Below, piece after piece: positions 1 through 10,176 of a stretch of DNA of 39,610 nt. How positions within the stretch are numbered: position 1 is the first letter of the stretch; every line of letters begins with the position of its first letter. The DNA is from Sphingomonadales bacterium. GTDB taxonomy: Bacteria > Pseudomonadota > Alphaproteobacteria > Sphingomonadales > Sphingomonadaceae. Location: positions 1-39,610 of the forward strand of contig JAIXQY010000041.1 of assembly GCA_027485485.1 (NCBI GenBank), read 5' to 3'. The notes below the pieces were generated by a model. That model worked only from the letters and a program-made list of their open reading frames with translations, searched no databases and was not told where the DNA came from. The translations under genes and the position numbers were made by a program.

Positions 1-1130
1 CCAGATGCCAGGTTGAAATTCTGGGACAATTTGAAGTTGGCAGCAAAGTCCGCCTGGTCCACCACCTGGAACTGTGAGCCGACAAAGTTGTTGGCCTGGA
101 TGTTGCGGCTGCCCTTTGCAGTCAGGCTGAGCCGCGAACTGAGGCGGAAAATCAGGGCGGCATCATAACCGGCGCCGCTGAAGCTGCTGCGGTCAATCGT
201 TTGCGGCAGACCGTCGACGAATACGACGTTGGACGCCTCCTTGGGACTGGAGTCCAGAAACGACCCACCCAGGGTGAGCGAAATGCGGGATCCGAAATCC
301 CGCTGCAAGCCAAGGCGGAGGCTGCGTTGCAGCAGGCCATCGTTCACCAGACCGGTTGGCGTCAGCACCTGCCGACCGATCAGATCAATATCGGAAATCG
401 ATCCATCAATCGACAGGCGACCAAAAGCCGGACGGCTGAACGCGGCGCCGGCCGTGTAGGTCCAGCGGTTGGAGTCAATCGCAGTGCCCGCGCCGCGCAA
501 CACGCCGATTTCGGCACGGGTGACGCTGCCATTGAAGGAAATCGCCGAACCGATCGAACAATTGGCACTGGCGCCATATTGCCTGGTTTCCTGCTCAAGA
601 CTGCCAAACAGGATGATGTCACTCATGAAGACCAGGCTGCGACGATAGCTGGCGCCGGCATCGAACGTGCAGCGCGACAGATTGGCAGAGACGCCGCTGC
701 CCAGATACACGCGGTCGGCACCCTTCAGCCGCTGGTTGCCCCAAATTTCATCGCGGCCATAACTGCCCACGGCATAAAGCCCGAAGCGGCCCGCACCGAT
801 ACCATAGCTGCCTCCGGCCGTGGCGCGCGCGCGCAGCCCGTCATCAGCAACCGGCAGCCGCGACAAATTGTCCTCATAAAGCGTGAACATCGATCCGCGC
901 AGCGACAGCCCGCGGCCAGGATAGCCCGGCAACCCCGCAATGCCGCTGCTGTTTTCGGCAATATCGTCGTTGTCAGCCATGATAGGCGCCGCCGGAACCT
1001 GGCTGGCAACGCCCGTCTTCGGCAACACCTGGCCCTGCACTGGCACAGCGATGCAGATCAGGGGCACGACCACGACAGCATGGGCTGCTCGCACGAACTG
1101 GGCAGGCAAGAAAGCAAGCCGTGCATCCAT
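1..1130 (-). CDS. Outer-membrane beta-barrel protein of the exopolysaccharide locus (partial, C-terminus beyond the left edge)
   Basis: The minus-strand frame is open from the ATG at 1130 to the window edge, about 376 codons. An N-terminal signal peptide is visible: a hydrophobic run AVVVVPLICIAVPVQG, then a charged mature start. The rest alternates polar and hydrophobic residues in short amphipathic strands rich in G, S, Y and R, with many aromatic strand ends such as FGLYAVGSYGRDE. This is typical of an outer-membrane beta-barrel, possibly the putative beta-barrel porin 2 type found beside polysaccharide export genes. It is divergent from the AAA+ ATPase gene and next to glycosyltransferases, so a role in polysaccharide export or assembly is inferred. 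A second in-frame ATG lies 30 nt upstream at 1160, but the 1130 start gives the more compact signal peptide. The specific family is uncertain. Confidence 0.65.
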   Translation of the reverse strand, partial: MDARLAFLPAQFVRAAHAVVVVPLICIAVPVQGQVLPKTGVASQVPAAPIMADNDDIAENSSGIAGLPGYPGRGLSLRGSMFTLYEDNLSRLPVADDGLRARATAGGSYGIGAGRFGLYAVGSYGRDEIWGNQRLKGADRVYLGSGVSANLSRCTFDAGASYRRSLVFMSDIILFGSLEQETRQYGASANCSIGSAISFNGSVTRAEIGVLRGAGTAIDSNRWTYTAGAAFSRPAFGRLSIDGSISDIDLIGRQVLTPTGLVNDGLLQRSLRLGLQRDFGSRISLTLGGSFLDSSPKEASNVVFVDGLPQTIDRSSFSGAGYDAALIFRLSSRLSLTAKGSRNIQANNFVGSQFQVVDQADFAANFKLSQNFNLAS

Positions 1131-1456
1131 AGTCTGATCTAACCCCACCTTTTGCCCCATGTGCACACCGGGCGGTACCAGCCTGTCTCTGCCAGACCAT
1201 GACCCCGCAGCCGTGGCTGCCAGTCACGACCCGGTTTCGCCGCCCTGCTACACGCAGCGCCTCTTGCGGGCAACCTTTTCGAACGCCGGCTGTCTCGCAT
1301 ATTGCGCCACATCTGGTGAAATGCTGCAAATTCCCCCTCGCATCTGCAACATTCTCATGGCAGAGGCGGGGTGCAATTGCAGCGCACGAAATGCCGTAAC
1401 TGGCAGGGCCCGTCCCGGGCGTTACCGCATCTTGGCGGCAGTGATATGGTGATGGA
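1131..1456. promoter_or_regulatory. Divergent intergenic region between the beta-barrel gene and the AAA+ ATPase gene
   Basis: This 326-bp gap separates two divergent genes and should hold promoters for both; no convincing coding frame was found. The only clear symmetric site is a perfect 10-bp palindrome TGCAATTGCA at 1372-1381, about 75 nt before the ATPase start. Two further TGCAA or TGCAAA half-sites lie just upstream, at about 1324 and 1345. I could not assign -35/-10 boxes with confidence, and no properly spaced sigma-54 element is present. Confidence 0.4.
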
Positions 1457-2863
1457 ATGATCTGGAAGCGCAAACTGCAGACCGATGGTGGCAACAGCGT
1501 CGTGCCTGCTCTCGATACATTGAACGAAGCGTCTGAAAGCAGCATCGTGCTGGTGGAACAATTTCCCACCCTGGCGCGCGGATATGACATGCCGGCCGGC
1601 AGCGACAGCCTGTGGCAACAAGGGCCGGTGATCGAACCCGGCCCGATGCTGCCGCGTTTCATGGCCAGCGCCGCGGATGACGTCGAATCGGAATCGGCCG
1701 ATCGGCTTTCCCGCCGCCGCCTGGCCCTGCGTGACGCGCTGGCCGCGTCGCAGCCGGTTGTGTCCCGCGAGGCCTTCGCCGGCCGCCACGACCAGATGCT
1801 GCGCCTGATCAATGCGATCGAGGAACAGCGCGTTCACGTCGTGATTTATGGCGAGCGCGGGATCGGCAAGACCAGCCTGGCCCACGTGTTCGCCGAAACC
1901 GCCCGCGAAGCCCGCTATCACGTGATCTATGCCAGCTGCGGCACGGCGGCCAATTTCCCCGACATGTTCCGGTCGATCCTGACCAATATTCCGCGGCTGT
2001 ACCACAGCTCGGTGATGCCGAACTCGGCCGAGGCCGAGGCTGGTGACAATTTCGATGTCATGCTGCCGGAAGGACCGTTTGGCGCCCGCGAACTGGCCGA
2101 CGTGCTGGCCGGCGTGCTCGGCACCCGCGTGCTGATCGTGCTCGACGAGTATGACCGCGTTGTGGATGTGAACTTCCGCCGCGACGTCGCCGAACTGATC
2201 AAGAACCTGTCTGACCGCGCGGCCCGCGTGCAGCTGATCATCACCGGTGTGGCGCTCAACCTCGACGAGCTGATCGGTTATGCACCGTCGATCCGGCGCA
2301 ACATCACCGGCCTGCCGATGATTCCGATGTCCAACGCCGAAATGCATGATCTTTTGCGCATGGGTGAGCGGGCGGCGGATATCGTTTACGGCGATGATGG
2401 GGTGGAAACCATCTGCCAGATGGCAGGCGGCTCGCCCTATCTGGTCCGGCTGCTGGGCCACCAGGCCGGTCTGCTGGCCATGGATGACGGGCGAGACAAG
2501 GTGACGCAGGCTGATGCCCGGCGGGCGGTCGATCTGGTCATCCGCGAATGGCAGGCCAGCTTGCCGCGCCGGGTGCAATCCAATCTGGCCCGCGAAGAGG
2601 CCAAGGCGCACTGGGAACTGCTGGTGTCCGCCGCCAAGGCCGGCAGCTCGGCCGATGGCTGGTTCACGGTTGATGATGTCTATGCCGAAACCGGCGGTTC
2701 GATGTCGCAATTGACCATCGAGCGTGACCTCAAGCTGTTTGTGAACACCGTTGACCTGCTTGAACGCCGCGAAGGGCCGGGCGATCCGCACTTCCGTTTC
2801 GGCTATCCGGGCGTCGCATCGCTGCTGATGATGTCGGCCGCCATGGCACGCCAGGTCGCCTGA
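1457..2863 (+). CDS. AAA+ (ORC/STAND-like) ATPase of the exopolysaccharide locus
   Basis: 468 residues. Residues 1-100 are a low-complexity, acidic, probably flexible N-terminus. An AAA_16-like NTPase domain follows, with Walker A GERGIGKTS at 132-140 and Walker B VLIVLDEYDR at 225-234. A sensor-type segment IITGVALNLDEL lies at about 261-272. Residues 290-350 look like an AAA lid and residues 390-460 like a winged-helix domain, the layout of Cdc6/ORC or STAND-type ATPases. It is the first gene of the plus-strand polysaccharide run, 44 nt before the acyltransferase gene. ATPases of this general type occur in sphingomonad polysaccharide loci, where their role is not established; regulation or assembly of the export machine is inference. 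ATG 1457 is chosen because nearby upstream ATG/GTG codons run into stops. Confidence 0.7.
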   Translation: MIWKRKLQTDGGNSVVPALDTLNEASESSIVLVEQFPTLARGYDMPAGSDSLWQQGPVIEPGPMLPRFMASAADDVESESADRLSRRRLALRDALAASQPVVSREAFAGRHDQMLRLINAIEEQRVHVVIYGERGIGKTSLAHVFAETAREARYHVIYASCGTAANFPDMFRSILTNIPRLYHSSVMPNSAEAEAGDNFDVMLPEGPFGARELADVLAGVLGTRVLIVLDEYDRVVDVNFRRDVAELIKNLSDRAARVQLIITGVALNLDELIGYAPSIRRNITGLPMIPMSNAEMHDLLRMGERAADIVYGDDGVETICQMAGGSPYLVRLLGHQAGLLAMDDGRDKVTQADARRAVDLVIREWQASLPRRVQSNLAREEAKAHWELLVSAAKAGSSADGWFTVDDVYAETGGSMSQLTIERDLKLFVNTVDLLERREGPGDPHFRFGYPGVASLLMMSAAMARQVA

Positions 2864-2907
2864 CAGCCGGATCATTTCCGCCGAATTGGCAAGGCATAGG
2901 TGAGCGA

Positions 2908-3516
2908 ATGGCATCAGGCTTGATCGAAAAACTCAAGCTGCTGTGGTTGCGCCGCGACGAGTATGAAAGCCAGCCGCTGCGTGATTGGTTCCAGTCGCGT
3001 TGGAAGATCCAGGTCGGGCTCTACAGTTATGGCTGTTTCGACCCGTGGCGGATTTCGGCCCACACCCGCATAGGGCGTTATTGTTCCTTTGCGCGTTCGG
3101 CGCGGGTGATTGATCAGAATCACCCGCTCGAGGCGCTGACCACGCATCCCTTCCTCTATGAACGCCGCTTTGGCGTGGTGGCGGAAAATCTGCCGGAGCC
3201 GCCCTGGCTCACGGTGGAAGATGATGTGTGGGTGGGTCACAACGCCACCATCCTGCCAGGCTGCAAGTTCATAGGGCGCGGCGCCGTGATCGCGGCCGGG
3301 GCCATCATCAACCAGGATGTGCCGCGCTATGCCGTGGCCGTTGGCATGCCGGGCCGCATCCTGCGCAACCGGTTCGATGATGAGACGATTGCCGCCATCG
3401 AAGCCAGCCAATGGTGGCTGCTGGACAAGGCCGGGCTGAAGGCCCTGATCGATCAGCAGCCCGACGCCGTGTTTCGGCCCAATCCGGCCAATCTTGCCGG
3501 CATCGCGGCGCGATGA
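2908..3516 (+). CDS. CatB-related hexapeptide-repeat O-acetyltransferase
   Basis: 202 residues with left-handed beta-helix (hexapeptide repeat) character. Imperfect [LIV]-G-x4 turns run through ISAHTRIGRYCSFA (about 50-63) and VWVGHNATILPGCKFIGRG (about 110-128). The family end IINQDVPRYAVAVGMPGRIL follows at about 132-151. This matches the xenobiotic/CatB/VatD branch of acyltransferases, which move an acetyl group from acetyl-CoA to a hydroxyl. Given its place between the ATPase and two glycosyltransferases, it probably acetylates a sugar of the exopolysaccharide in the cytoplasm; chloramphenicol resistance is unlikely. Its stop overlaps the next start by 4 nt (ATGA), suggesting translational coupling. 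Confidence 0.8.
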   Translation: MASGLIEKLKLLWLRRDEYESQPLRDWFQSRWKIQVGLYSYGCFDPWRISAHTRIGRYCSFARSARVIDQNHPLEALTTHPFLYERRFGVVAENLPEPPWLTVEDDVWVGHNATILPGCKFIGRGAVIAAGAIINQDVPRYAVAVGMPGRILRNRFDDETIAAIEASQWWLLDKAGLKALIDQQPDAVFRPNPANLAGIAAR

Positions 3517-4454
3517 CGCCCGGCGATTCCCTGCTGTTGTCTGATCCGGCGCCGGCCACCACGGCGGCGCCGGTGATTTCGGTGGTGATCCCGCACCTGA
3601 ACACGCCCGATCTGCTGGCGCGTTGCCTTGAATCGCTGATGGTGCAGCAGCTTGATGCCGGGCCGTTCGAAGTGATCGTGGTGGACAATGGCTCACGCAC
3701 GCCGCTCGATGCCGTGCAGCAGCGCTTTGCCGGCGTGCGCTTTCTGCTGCAACCGGCCGCCGGCCCTGGCCTGGCCCGCAACATGGGCGCCGCGGCCGCC
3801 CGGGCCCCGTTGCTGGCCTTCATCGATGCCGATTGCATTGCCCTGCCCGGCTGGGTGCAGGCGGCCCATGCGGCCGCAGCCAGCGGCGCGGTGGTGGGGG
3901 GCGACATTGGCGTGGAGGTGGTGGACGCCGCCTGCATGACCGGCTGCGAAGCCTTTGAAAGCGAATTCGGCTTCCGTCAGAGATTCTATATCGAAACCCG
4001 CAAATTCTCGGTCACCGCCAACATGGCGATGCCGGCCAGCGCGCTGGCCAGGGTCGGGCCGTTTGCGGGCATCGAAATTGCCGAGGATCTGGATTGGGGC
4101 CAGCGCGCCCATGCCCAGGGCCAGAGCATCAGCTTTCTGCCGGCGATGCGGGTGCTGCACCCGGCGCGGCCGGATTTCGCCGCCCTGGCGCGCAAATGGG
4201 ATCGGCTGTTGCAGCATGAATGGAACGGCCACCGGGCATCGGGGCGCAGCATCATGCACTGGTGGCTGCGCACGGCGATGGTGGCCCTGTCACCCTTTCT
4301 CGATGCCCGGCGCATGATCCTGTCTGACCGGGTTTCGGGCCTGGGCAATCGCTGGCGCGGGCTGGTCACCCTGGTCCGCATCCGCTGGTATCGGGTGGCC
4401 AAGATGCTGGTGGCCGGCCGCGCCCTCACCGGCCCGCAACGGTGGAATCGCTGA
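3513..4454 (+). CDS. Family 2 glycosyltransferase
   Basis: 313 residues. A GT-A (GT2) domain starts at VISVVIPHLNTPDLL (about 21-35), with FEVIVVDNGS and the metal/nucleotide-binding FIDADC that stands in for DXD. EIAEDLDWGQRAHAQG (about 190-205) carries the ED catalytic-base motif. The C-terminus is basic and amphipathic, consistent with membrane association but without clear transmembrane helices. The frame extends upstream to 3411, but the ATG at 3513 overlaps the acyltransferase stop as ATGA and places the GT2 fold correctly. It should transfer a sugar from a nucleotide donor to the growing polysaccharide repeat unit; donor and acceptor cannot be read from sequence. Confidence 0.82.
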   Translation: MTPGDSLLLSDPAPATTAAPVISVVIPHLNTPDLLARCLESLMVQQLDAGPFEVIVVDNGSRTPLDAVQQRFAGVRFLLQPAAGPGLARNMGAAAARAPLLAFIDADCIALPGWVQAAHAAAASGAVVGGDIGVEVVDAACMTGCEAFESEFGFRQRFYIETRKFSVTANMAMPASALARVGPFAGIEIAEDLDWGQRAHAQGQSISFLPAMRVLHPARPDFAALARKWDRLLQHEWNGHRASGRSIMHWWLRTAMVALSPFLDARRMILSDRVSGLGNRWRGLVTLVRIRWYRVAKMLVAGRALTGPQRWNR

Positions 4455-4456
4455 TC

Positions 4457-5539
4457 ATGGGCATGGCAACCACCTCCCGCACGGGCGGCCGCAGCGGCCC
4501 CCGCCCCGGCAAGGCTCCTGCCGGGCCGGCGCTGGGCGTCGTGATCGTGAACTATGGCGGCGCCGCCGATACGATCGAGTGTCTTGAAAGCCTGCTCCGG
4601 TCATCCCTGCCGTTGAAGGTGGTGGTGGTGGACAATGGCTCTGGCGACGGATCGGCCCAGATGCTGCTGGATTGGGCAGCCGGGCGGCAGGCGGCCGAGC
4701 CGGCATCTGATCTGCTGCGCCAGCTTTCAACCCCGCCGATCCGCAAGCCACTGGGCATCGCCCATATCGGCCCGGATCAGATCGGCATCGGGCCGATCGC
4801 ATCCCTCACCCTGATCGAATCGCCCGACAATCTGGGTTTTGCCGGCGGGAACAATCTGGGCCTGCGCCATCTGATGGCCGATCGCGGCTTGCGGCATTTC
4901 TGGCTGCTCAACAATGATGCGGTGGTGATGCCGGAAGCCGCCGCGGCCTTGCTGGCCCGTATGGACGCCACGCCCGGCATCGGCCTGTGCGGCACCATCG
5001 TGCGGCAATATTGGCAGCCCGAACAATTGCAGGCCCTGAACGGTTACATGTTCAACAAATGGACCGGCGCTGGTGTGGCACTGGGCGGCAATGAACCGGC
5101 TGGGGTGCAGTTTGATCCACAGCTGATCGCTGATGCCACCGATTTCGTGCTGGGCGCCAGCCTGGCCGCCAGCCGCGTCTTTCTGGACGATATCGGCCTG
5201 ATGGAGGAAGCCTATTTCCTCTATTTCGAGGAAATGGATTGGGCCGCCCGCAACCGCAAGCGCAATGGCCCACCCTTTGTCACGGCCTTTGCCCATGGCG
5301 CCACCGTGTTTCACAAGGCTGGCGCCGCCATCGGATCGCCCAACGCCAAGGCCGGCCGCAGCCCGTTCAGTGATTATTGGCTGACACGGTCGCGCCTGGG
5401 ATTCATCTGGCGGCATTATCGCTGGCTGTGGGCATGGCATTGGCTGTTCAGCTGGATCATCGTGGCCCGGCGGCTGATCCGCCGGCAATGGCGCAATGCG
5501 CGGCAGGTGGCACGCGCCGCGCTGGGCCTTGCACCATGA
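4457..5539 (+). CDS. Family 2 glycosyltransferase, rhamnosyltransferase-like
   Basis: 360 residues from the ATG at 4457, 2 nt after the previous stop; a GTG at 4442 is an alternative start. The GT2 domain shows GVVIVNYGGAADTIECLESL, VVVVDNGSGDGSAQ and NLGFAGGNNLGLR. LLNNDAVVMPE takes the place of the DXD, and the acidic YFEEMDWAARNRK follows. These are hallmarks of the WbbL/RfbF-like rhamnosyltransferase group. The rhamnose donor genes lie in the same run, so dTDP-L-rhamnose is a reasonable donor, but this is inference. Between VDNGSGDGS and NLGFAGG there is an insertion of roughly 60 residues not usual in short GT2 enzymes. The C-terminus is Trp/Arg rich and may sit on the inner membrane. 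Confidence 0.8.
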   Translation: MGMATTSRTGGRSGPRPGKAPAGPALGVVIVNYGGAADTIECLESLLRSSLPLKVVVVDNGSGDGSAQMLLDWAAGRQAAEPASDLLRQLSTPPIRKPLGIAHIGPDQIGIGPIASLTLIESPDNLGFAGGNNLGLRHLMADRGLRHFWLLNNDAVVMPEAAAALLARMDATPGIGLCGTIVRQYWQPEQLQALNGYMFNKWTGAGVALGGNEPAGVQFDPQLIADATDFVLGASLAASRVFLDDIGLMEEAYFLYFEEMDWAARNRKRNGPPFVTAFAHGATVFHKAGAAIGSPNAKAGRSPFSDYWLTRSRLGFIWRHYRWLWAWHWLFSWIIVARRLIRRQWRNARQVARAALGLAP

Positions 5540-5634
5540 CCCGGATGTTCCACCATTGACCGTGGCAGACCGTCACGGCAAGAGGGGGCAATCAGCGCCG
5601 AGCACGGCCAAAATCAATCGAGATGGAGACCAAT

Positions 5635-6606
5635 ATGTCTAATCTTTCCAAGCGGTTGCTGTTGATTACTGCCGCCTGTGTGGCGCTGGCGGCCTGCGGC
5701 GACAAGCAATCCAAGCCCGAAGGCCAGGTGGTCGCGACGGTTGATGGCCAGGAAGTGACCATCAATGAAGTCACGATGGAAGCCAATGGCCTTGGCATTC
5801 AGGCCGGCACGATTTCGCCAAAGCTGATCGAATCCGTTGGCCTGGCCCGGGTGATCGAACGCAAGATGCTGGCCGCAGAAGCCAAGAACCGCAAGCTCGA
5901 TCAATCGCCGCAGTTCGTGCTGGCCAAGGCCCGCAACGATGAAAACCTGCTGGTGCAGGCGCTGCAGGCCGAAGTGTCGGGCAAGGTTTCCGAAACGCCG
6001 CGCGAACAGGCGCAGAAATATATCTCGGAAAATCCCATCATCTTCGGGGATCGCCGCATCCTGACGCTGGATCAGATCCAGTTCCTGCAGCCGGCCAATC
6101 TGGGGTCGCTGCCGTTGGCTTCAGCCAAGACCATGCCGCAGGTGGAGCGGATCCTGCTCGATGCCAACATCGAGTATCGCCGCGCGCCGCAGCAGCTTGA
6201 TACGCTGCTGCTCGATCCGCGCCTGAGCAAGGAAGTGGTGCGTCTGGCCCAGGGTCCCAATGGCGAGCCGTTCATGTTCACCGATCAGCCGCAGGGTGCC
6301 CCGGCCCCGATCGTCTATGTCAACGTGGTGGCCGAACAGAAGACCGAGCCGTTCATCGGCGAACGCGCCATTGCCTATGCCCAGCAGCTGATCCAGCGCC
6401 AGGAAATCTCCAAGCGCCTGCAGGCCGAGCTCACCCGCCTGCGCGAAGCCAGCAAGGGCAAGATTGTCTATGGCGCCGGTTATGACACGCCGGAAAACAC
6501 CGCCAAGGAACTGGACAAGAAGGCCACGGCCGCGGCCAAGGACAAGGCAGAGCAGGAAAAACGCGCCAAGGCCGGCGCCGCCAAGGCACCGGCTGCCGCC
6601 AAATAA
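5635..6606 (+). CDS. EpsD-family peptidyl-prolyl cis-trans isomerase, predicted lipoprotein
   Basis: 323 residues. The signal peptide ends in a lipobox LAAC (about residues 19-22), so the mature protein should be lipid-anchored. An N-terminal SurA-like helical region follows (VATVDGQEVTINEV to ARNDENLLVQALQ). The middle parvulin-like part is degenerate (about 110-240) and the tail is Lys/Ala-rich (KKATAAAKDKAEQEKRAK). EpsD-like isomerases occur in exopolysaccharide loci and probably help fold outer-membrane or periplasmic export parts, such as the barrel encoded at the left edge. The ATG at 5635 is preferred over 5623 because GGAG lies 6 nt before it. Confidence 0.75.
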   Translation: MSNLSKRLLLITAACVALAACGDKQSKPEGQVVATVDGQEVTINEVTMEANGLGIQAGTISPKLIESVGLARVIERKMLAAEAKNRKLDQSPQFVLAKARNDENLLVQALQAEVSGKVSETPREQAQKYISENPIIFGDRRILTLDQIQFLQPANLGSLPLASAKTMPQVERILLDANIEYRRAPQQLDTLLLDPRLSKEVVRLAQGPNGEPFMFTDQPQGAPAPIVYVNVVAEQKTEPFIGERAIAYAQQLIQRQEISKRLQAELTRLREASKGKIVYGAGYDTPENTAKELDKKATAAAKDKAEQEKRAKAGAAKAPAAAK

Positions 6607-6620
6607 GCCAACGCGCGCCG

Positions 6621-6649
6621 CGCCCGGCTGGCCAGCACGGCGCCGGGCG
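6621..6649. other. GC-rich hairpin between the EpsD-like and FrhB-like genes
   Basis: Perfect 8-bp arms CGCCCGGC (6621-6628) and GCCGGGCG (6642-6649) enclose a 13-nt loop, starting 15 nt after the EpsD-like stop. There is no T-run after it. A strong intrinsic terminator is therefore unlikely; transcript processing or partial attenuation within the operon is possible. Confidence 0.4.
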
Positions 6650-6693
6650 GGCGGGCGAGACATGTGTGACGTTTGGGCAGGACAGGCACGGCA

Positions 6694-7901
6694 ATGGCGG
6701 CGGATTTTCTGGAACGGGTGAAGCGGGCAGACAGCTGCACCGGCTGCGGCTTGTGTGCGGCGGTTTCCCCCGGCATCCGCATGGCCGCGGCCGGCCCCGG
6801 CTGGGCCCGGCCGGAGCAGGTTGGCGCGGTTTCCGCGACAGAAGATGCCGCCATCGCCGCCGCCTGCCCCGGCCTGGTGGTGGACCAGCGTGACAATCCC
6901 CATGATGCGGCCGAGCCCTTGTGGGGGCCGCAGCGCTTCACCGGGGTGGGCCATGCCACCGATCCGGTGCTGCGCCACACCGCGTCATCGGGCGGGGTGA
7001 TCTCGGCATTGCTCACCCACGCGCTGGCCAGCGGCTTGGTTGATTTTGTCGTGCAGGTGCGCGCCGATCCCGATCAGCCCACCGGCAACATCACCAGCAT
7101 TTCCACCGGCGCCGACGCGATTCTCACCGCCGCCGGTTCGCGCTACGCGCGTTCGTCGCCGCTGGCCGGCCTCAATGATTGGCTGGCCCGGCCCGGCCGC
7201 TTTGCCTTTGTGGGCAAGCCCTGCGATGTCGCTGCCTTGCGCGCCCGGGCCAAGGCCGATCCGGCGCTGGCCGCGCGCGTGCCGCTGATGTTGGCGTTTT
7301 TCTGCGCCGGCATCCCGTCTGACCGGGCGGTGGGGCGCATCCTCGATCATCTGAAGGTTGCGCCCGGCGATGTGGCCGCCTTCCGCTTTCGCGGCGATGG
7401 CTGGCCCGGCTTTGCCAAGGCCACCCTGCGCGACGGCAGCACCCGCCAGATGACCTATAACGACAGCTGGGGCCATATCCTGTCGAAAGAGGTGCAGTTC
7501 CGCTGCAAGATCTGCGCTGATGCCGTGGGCGCGGCTGCTGATGTCGCTTGCGCCGATGCCTGGTATGGCGATGATCGCGGCTATCCCAGCTTCGAGGAAA
7601 CCGATGGCCGGAGCCTGGTGATGGCGCGCACCGCTGCCGGCGTGGCTGTGCTCGATTCGGCGCGCGCGGCCGGCACCCTGGTCACCGAAACAGTGCCGGT
7701 GTCCGATATCATCCGCATGCAACCACACCAGGCCCGGCGCAAACGGCAGGTGCTGTCGCGACTGTGGGCGATGCGCGTGGTTGGCCGGCCGGTGCCGCGC
7801 TATCTCGGCCTTGGCGTGGCCGAAGCCGCCCGGCGTGAGCCGGTGATGGCGCAAGTGAAAAGCTTTGCCGGCCTGGTGCGCCGGTTCATCAAGGGAACGG
7901 C

Positions 7902-7905
<4 letters not shown>
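6694..7905 (+). CDS. FrhB-like (coenzyme F420 hydrogenase/dehydrogenase beta-subunit family) Fe-S flavoprotein
   Basis: 403 residues. A ferredoxin-like start [14 protein letters not shown] (about 14-27) is followed by the FrhB N- and C-terminal domains. Family signatures are visible: [33 protein letters not shown] and [11 protein letters not shown] with VACADAW. Family members use FAD and Fe-S clusters to reduce or oxidise a substrate. In polysaccharide loci of bacteria without F420 their substrate is unknown. The ferredoxin motif has three Cys, but the usual fourth (Cys before Pro) is Ser here. The end overlaps rmlA by 4 nt, tying it to the rhamnose genes. ATG 6694 is preferred over an in-frame TTG at 6673. 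Confidence 0.75.
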
Positions 7906-8782
<877 letters not shown>

Positions 8783-8786
<4 letters not shown>

Positions 8787-9328
8787 ACATCATTGAAACC
8801 CCCTTGCCCGGCGTCAAGCTGATCGAGCCCCGCGTGTTTGGCGATGCGCGTGGCTTTTTCCTCGAAAGCTGGAACGCCAGGAGCTTTGCTGATGCCGGGC
8901 TTGATCTGGCCTTCGTGCAAGACAATCACAGCCGTTCGGCCAAAGGCGTGCTGCGCGGCCTGCATTATCAACTGAACAACCCACAGGGCAAACTGGTGCG
9001 CGTCACCCAGGGTGCGGTGTTTGACGTGGCGGTGGACATCCGCCGCTCCTCCCCGCACTTCGGCCAATGGGTGGGCTATGAGCTTTCGGCGGAGAATCAC
9101 CGCATGCTGTGGGTGCCCCCCGGCTTTGCCCATGGCTTTCTGGTGCTGTCTGAAACCGCCGATTTTCTCTACAAATGCACCAGCCTCTATGACCAGCCCA
9201 GCGATCGCGGCATCAGCTGGAACGATCCGGCCATCGGCATTGCCTGGCCCGATGTGGGCGTGCCGCCGTTGCTGTCGGCCAAGGATGGGGTGGCTCCGCT
9301 GCTGGCGGATGCGGAGGTGTTCGCATGA
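8783..9328 (+). CDS. rmlC: dTDP-4-dehydrorhamnose 3,5-epimerase
   Basis: 181 residues, a standard RmlC cupin. It epimerises C3 and C5 of dTDP-4-keto-6-deoxyglucose, the third step of the pathway. Visible signatures are [32 protein letters not shown] (containing the catalytic His region) and [33 protein letters not shown] and [20 protein letters not shown] follow. It overlaps rmlA and rmlD by 4 nt each. Confidence 0.96.
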
Positions 9329-10176
9329 GGGTGTTGGTCGCCGGCAGTGGTGGGCAATTGGGCCGGGCGCTGGCCGCCACGGCGCCGGCGGGTGTGACGC
9401 TGATCGCCCCGCCCGAAGCCCAATTCGATATCGCCAATCCTGATGTGGTGGCCGCCGTGGTGGCCGACGCCAAGGCCGATCTTCTGGTAAACGCCGCAGC
9501 CTGGACCGCGGTTGACAAGGCGGAGGCCGAAGAGGACGCGGCCTTGCGCATAAACGCCACCGCCGTGGGCTATCTGGCCACCGAAGCCGCCAGAACGGGC
9601 GCGCGCTTCGTGCAGATTTCCACCGACTATGTGTTTGATGGCTGCGGCCACAGCCCCTATGCGCCCGCCACCGCGCCGGCCCCGGCCAGCGCCTATGGCC
9701 GCACCAAATTGGCTGGCGAACAGGCGGCAATGGCCCATCACCCGGCCGCGCTGATCATCCGCACCGCCTGGGTTTATGCCGCACAGGGCAATAACTTCGT
9801 GCGCACCATGCTGCGTCTCATGGCCGAGCGCGATGAAGTGCGCGTGGTTGCCGATCAGATCGGCACGCCCACCCACGCCGCCAGCCTGGCCCGCGCCATC
9901 TGGGCGCTGGATGGCCACAGCGGCCTGTTCCACTGGACCGATGCCGGTGTGGCCAGCTGGTATGATTTTGCCGTGGCCATTCAGGAAGAAGCGCTGAACC
10001 TGGGCCTGCTCACCCGCCAGGTGCCGGTGCTGCCGATTGCCACCAGCGATTATCCCACTCCGGCCCGGCGCCCGGCCTATAGCGTGCTCGACAAGACGTC
10101 GAGCGTTGCCATCACTGGCCCCGCCCGCCATTGGCGCCGTGAACTTGTTGAATGCCTGAGGGAAATGATCCCATGA
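9325..10176 (+). CDS. rmlD: dTDP-4-dehydrorhamnose reductase
   Basis: 283 residues, an extended SDR enzyme. It reduces dTDP-4-keto-L-rhamnose with NAD(P)H to dTDP-L-rhamnose, the last step. The N-terminal nucleotide-binding turn is VAGSGGQLGRAL (about 4-15). NAAAWTAVDKAE, STDYVFDG and the catalytic YGRTKLAGE (Tyr-x3-Lys) follow. The stop overlaps the rmlB start by 4 nt (ATGA). Confidence 0.95.
   Translation: MRVLVAGSGGQLGRALAATAPAGVTLIAPPEAQFDIANPDVVAAVVADAKADLLVNAAAWTAVDKAEAEEDAALRINATAVGYLATEAARTGARFVQISTDYVFDGCGHSPYAPATAPAPASAYGRTKLAGEQAAMAHHPAALIIRTAWVYAAQGNNFVRTMLRLMAERDEVRVVADQIGTPTHAASLARAIWALDGHSGLFHWTDAGVASWYDFAVAIQEEALNLGLLTRQVPVLPIATSDYPTPARRPAYSVLDKTSSVAITGPARHWRRELVECLREMIP

Noticed and set aside
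1357-1380. Sigma-54-like promoter (TGGCA...TGCA) before the ATPase gene
   Set aside because: The GG to GC spacing is 12 rather than the required 10.
1355-2914. A 519-codon open frame on the minus strand opposite the ATPase gene
   Set aside because: It is His/Gln/Ala-rich with no recognisable domain and mirrors a clear AAA+ protein; high-GC DNA commonly gives such antisense frames.
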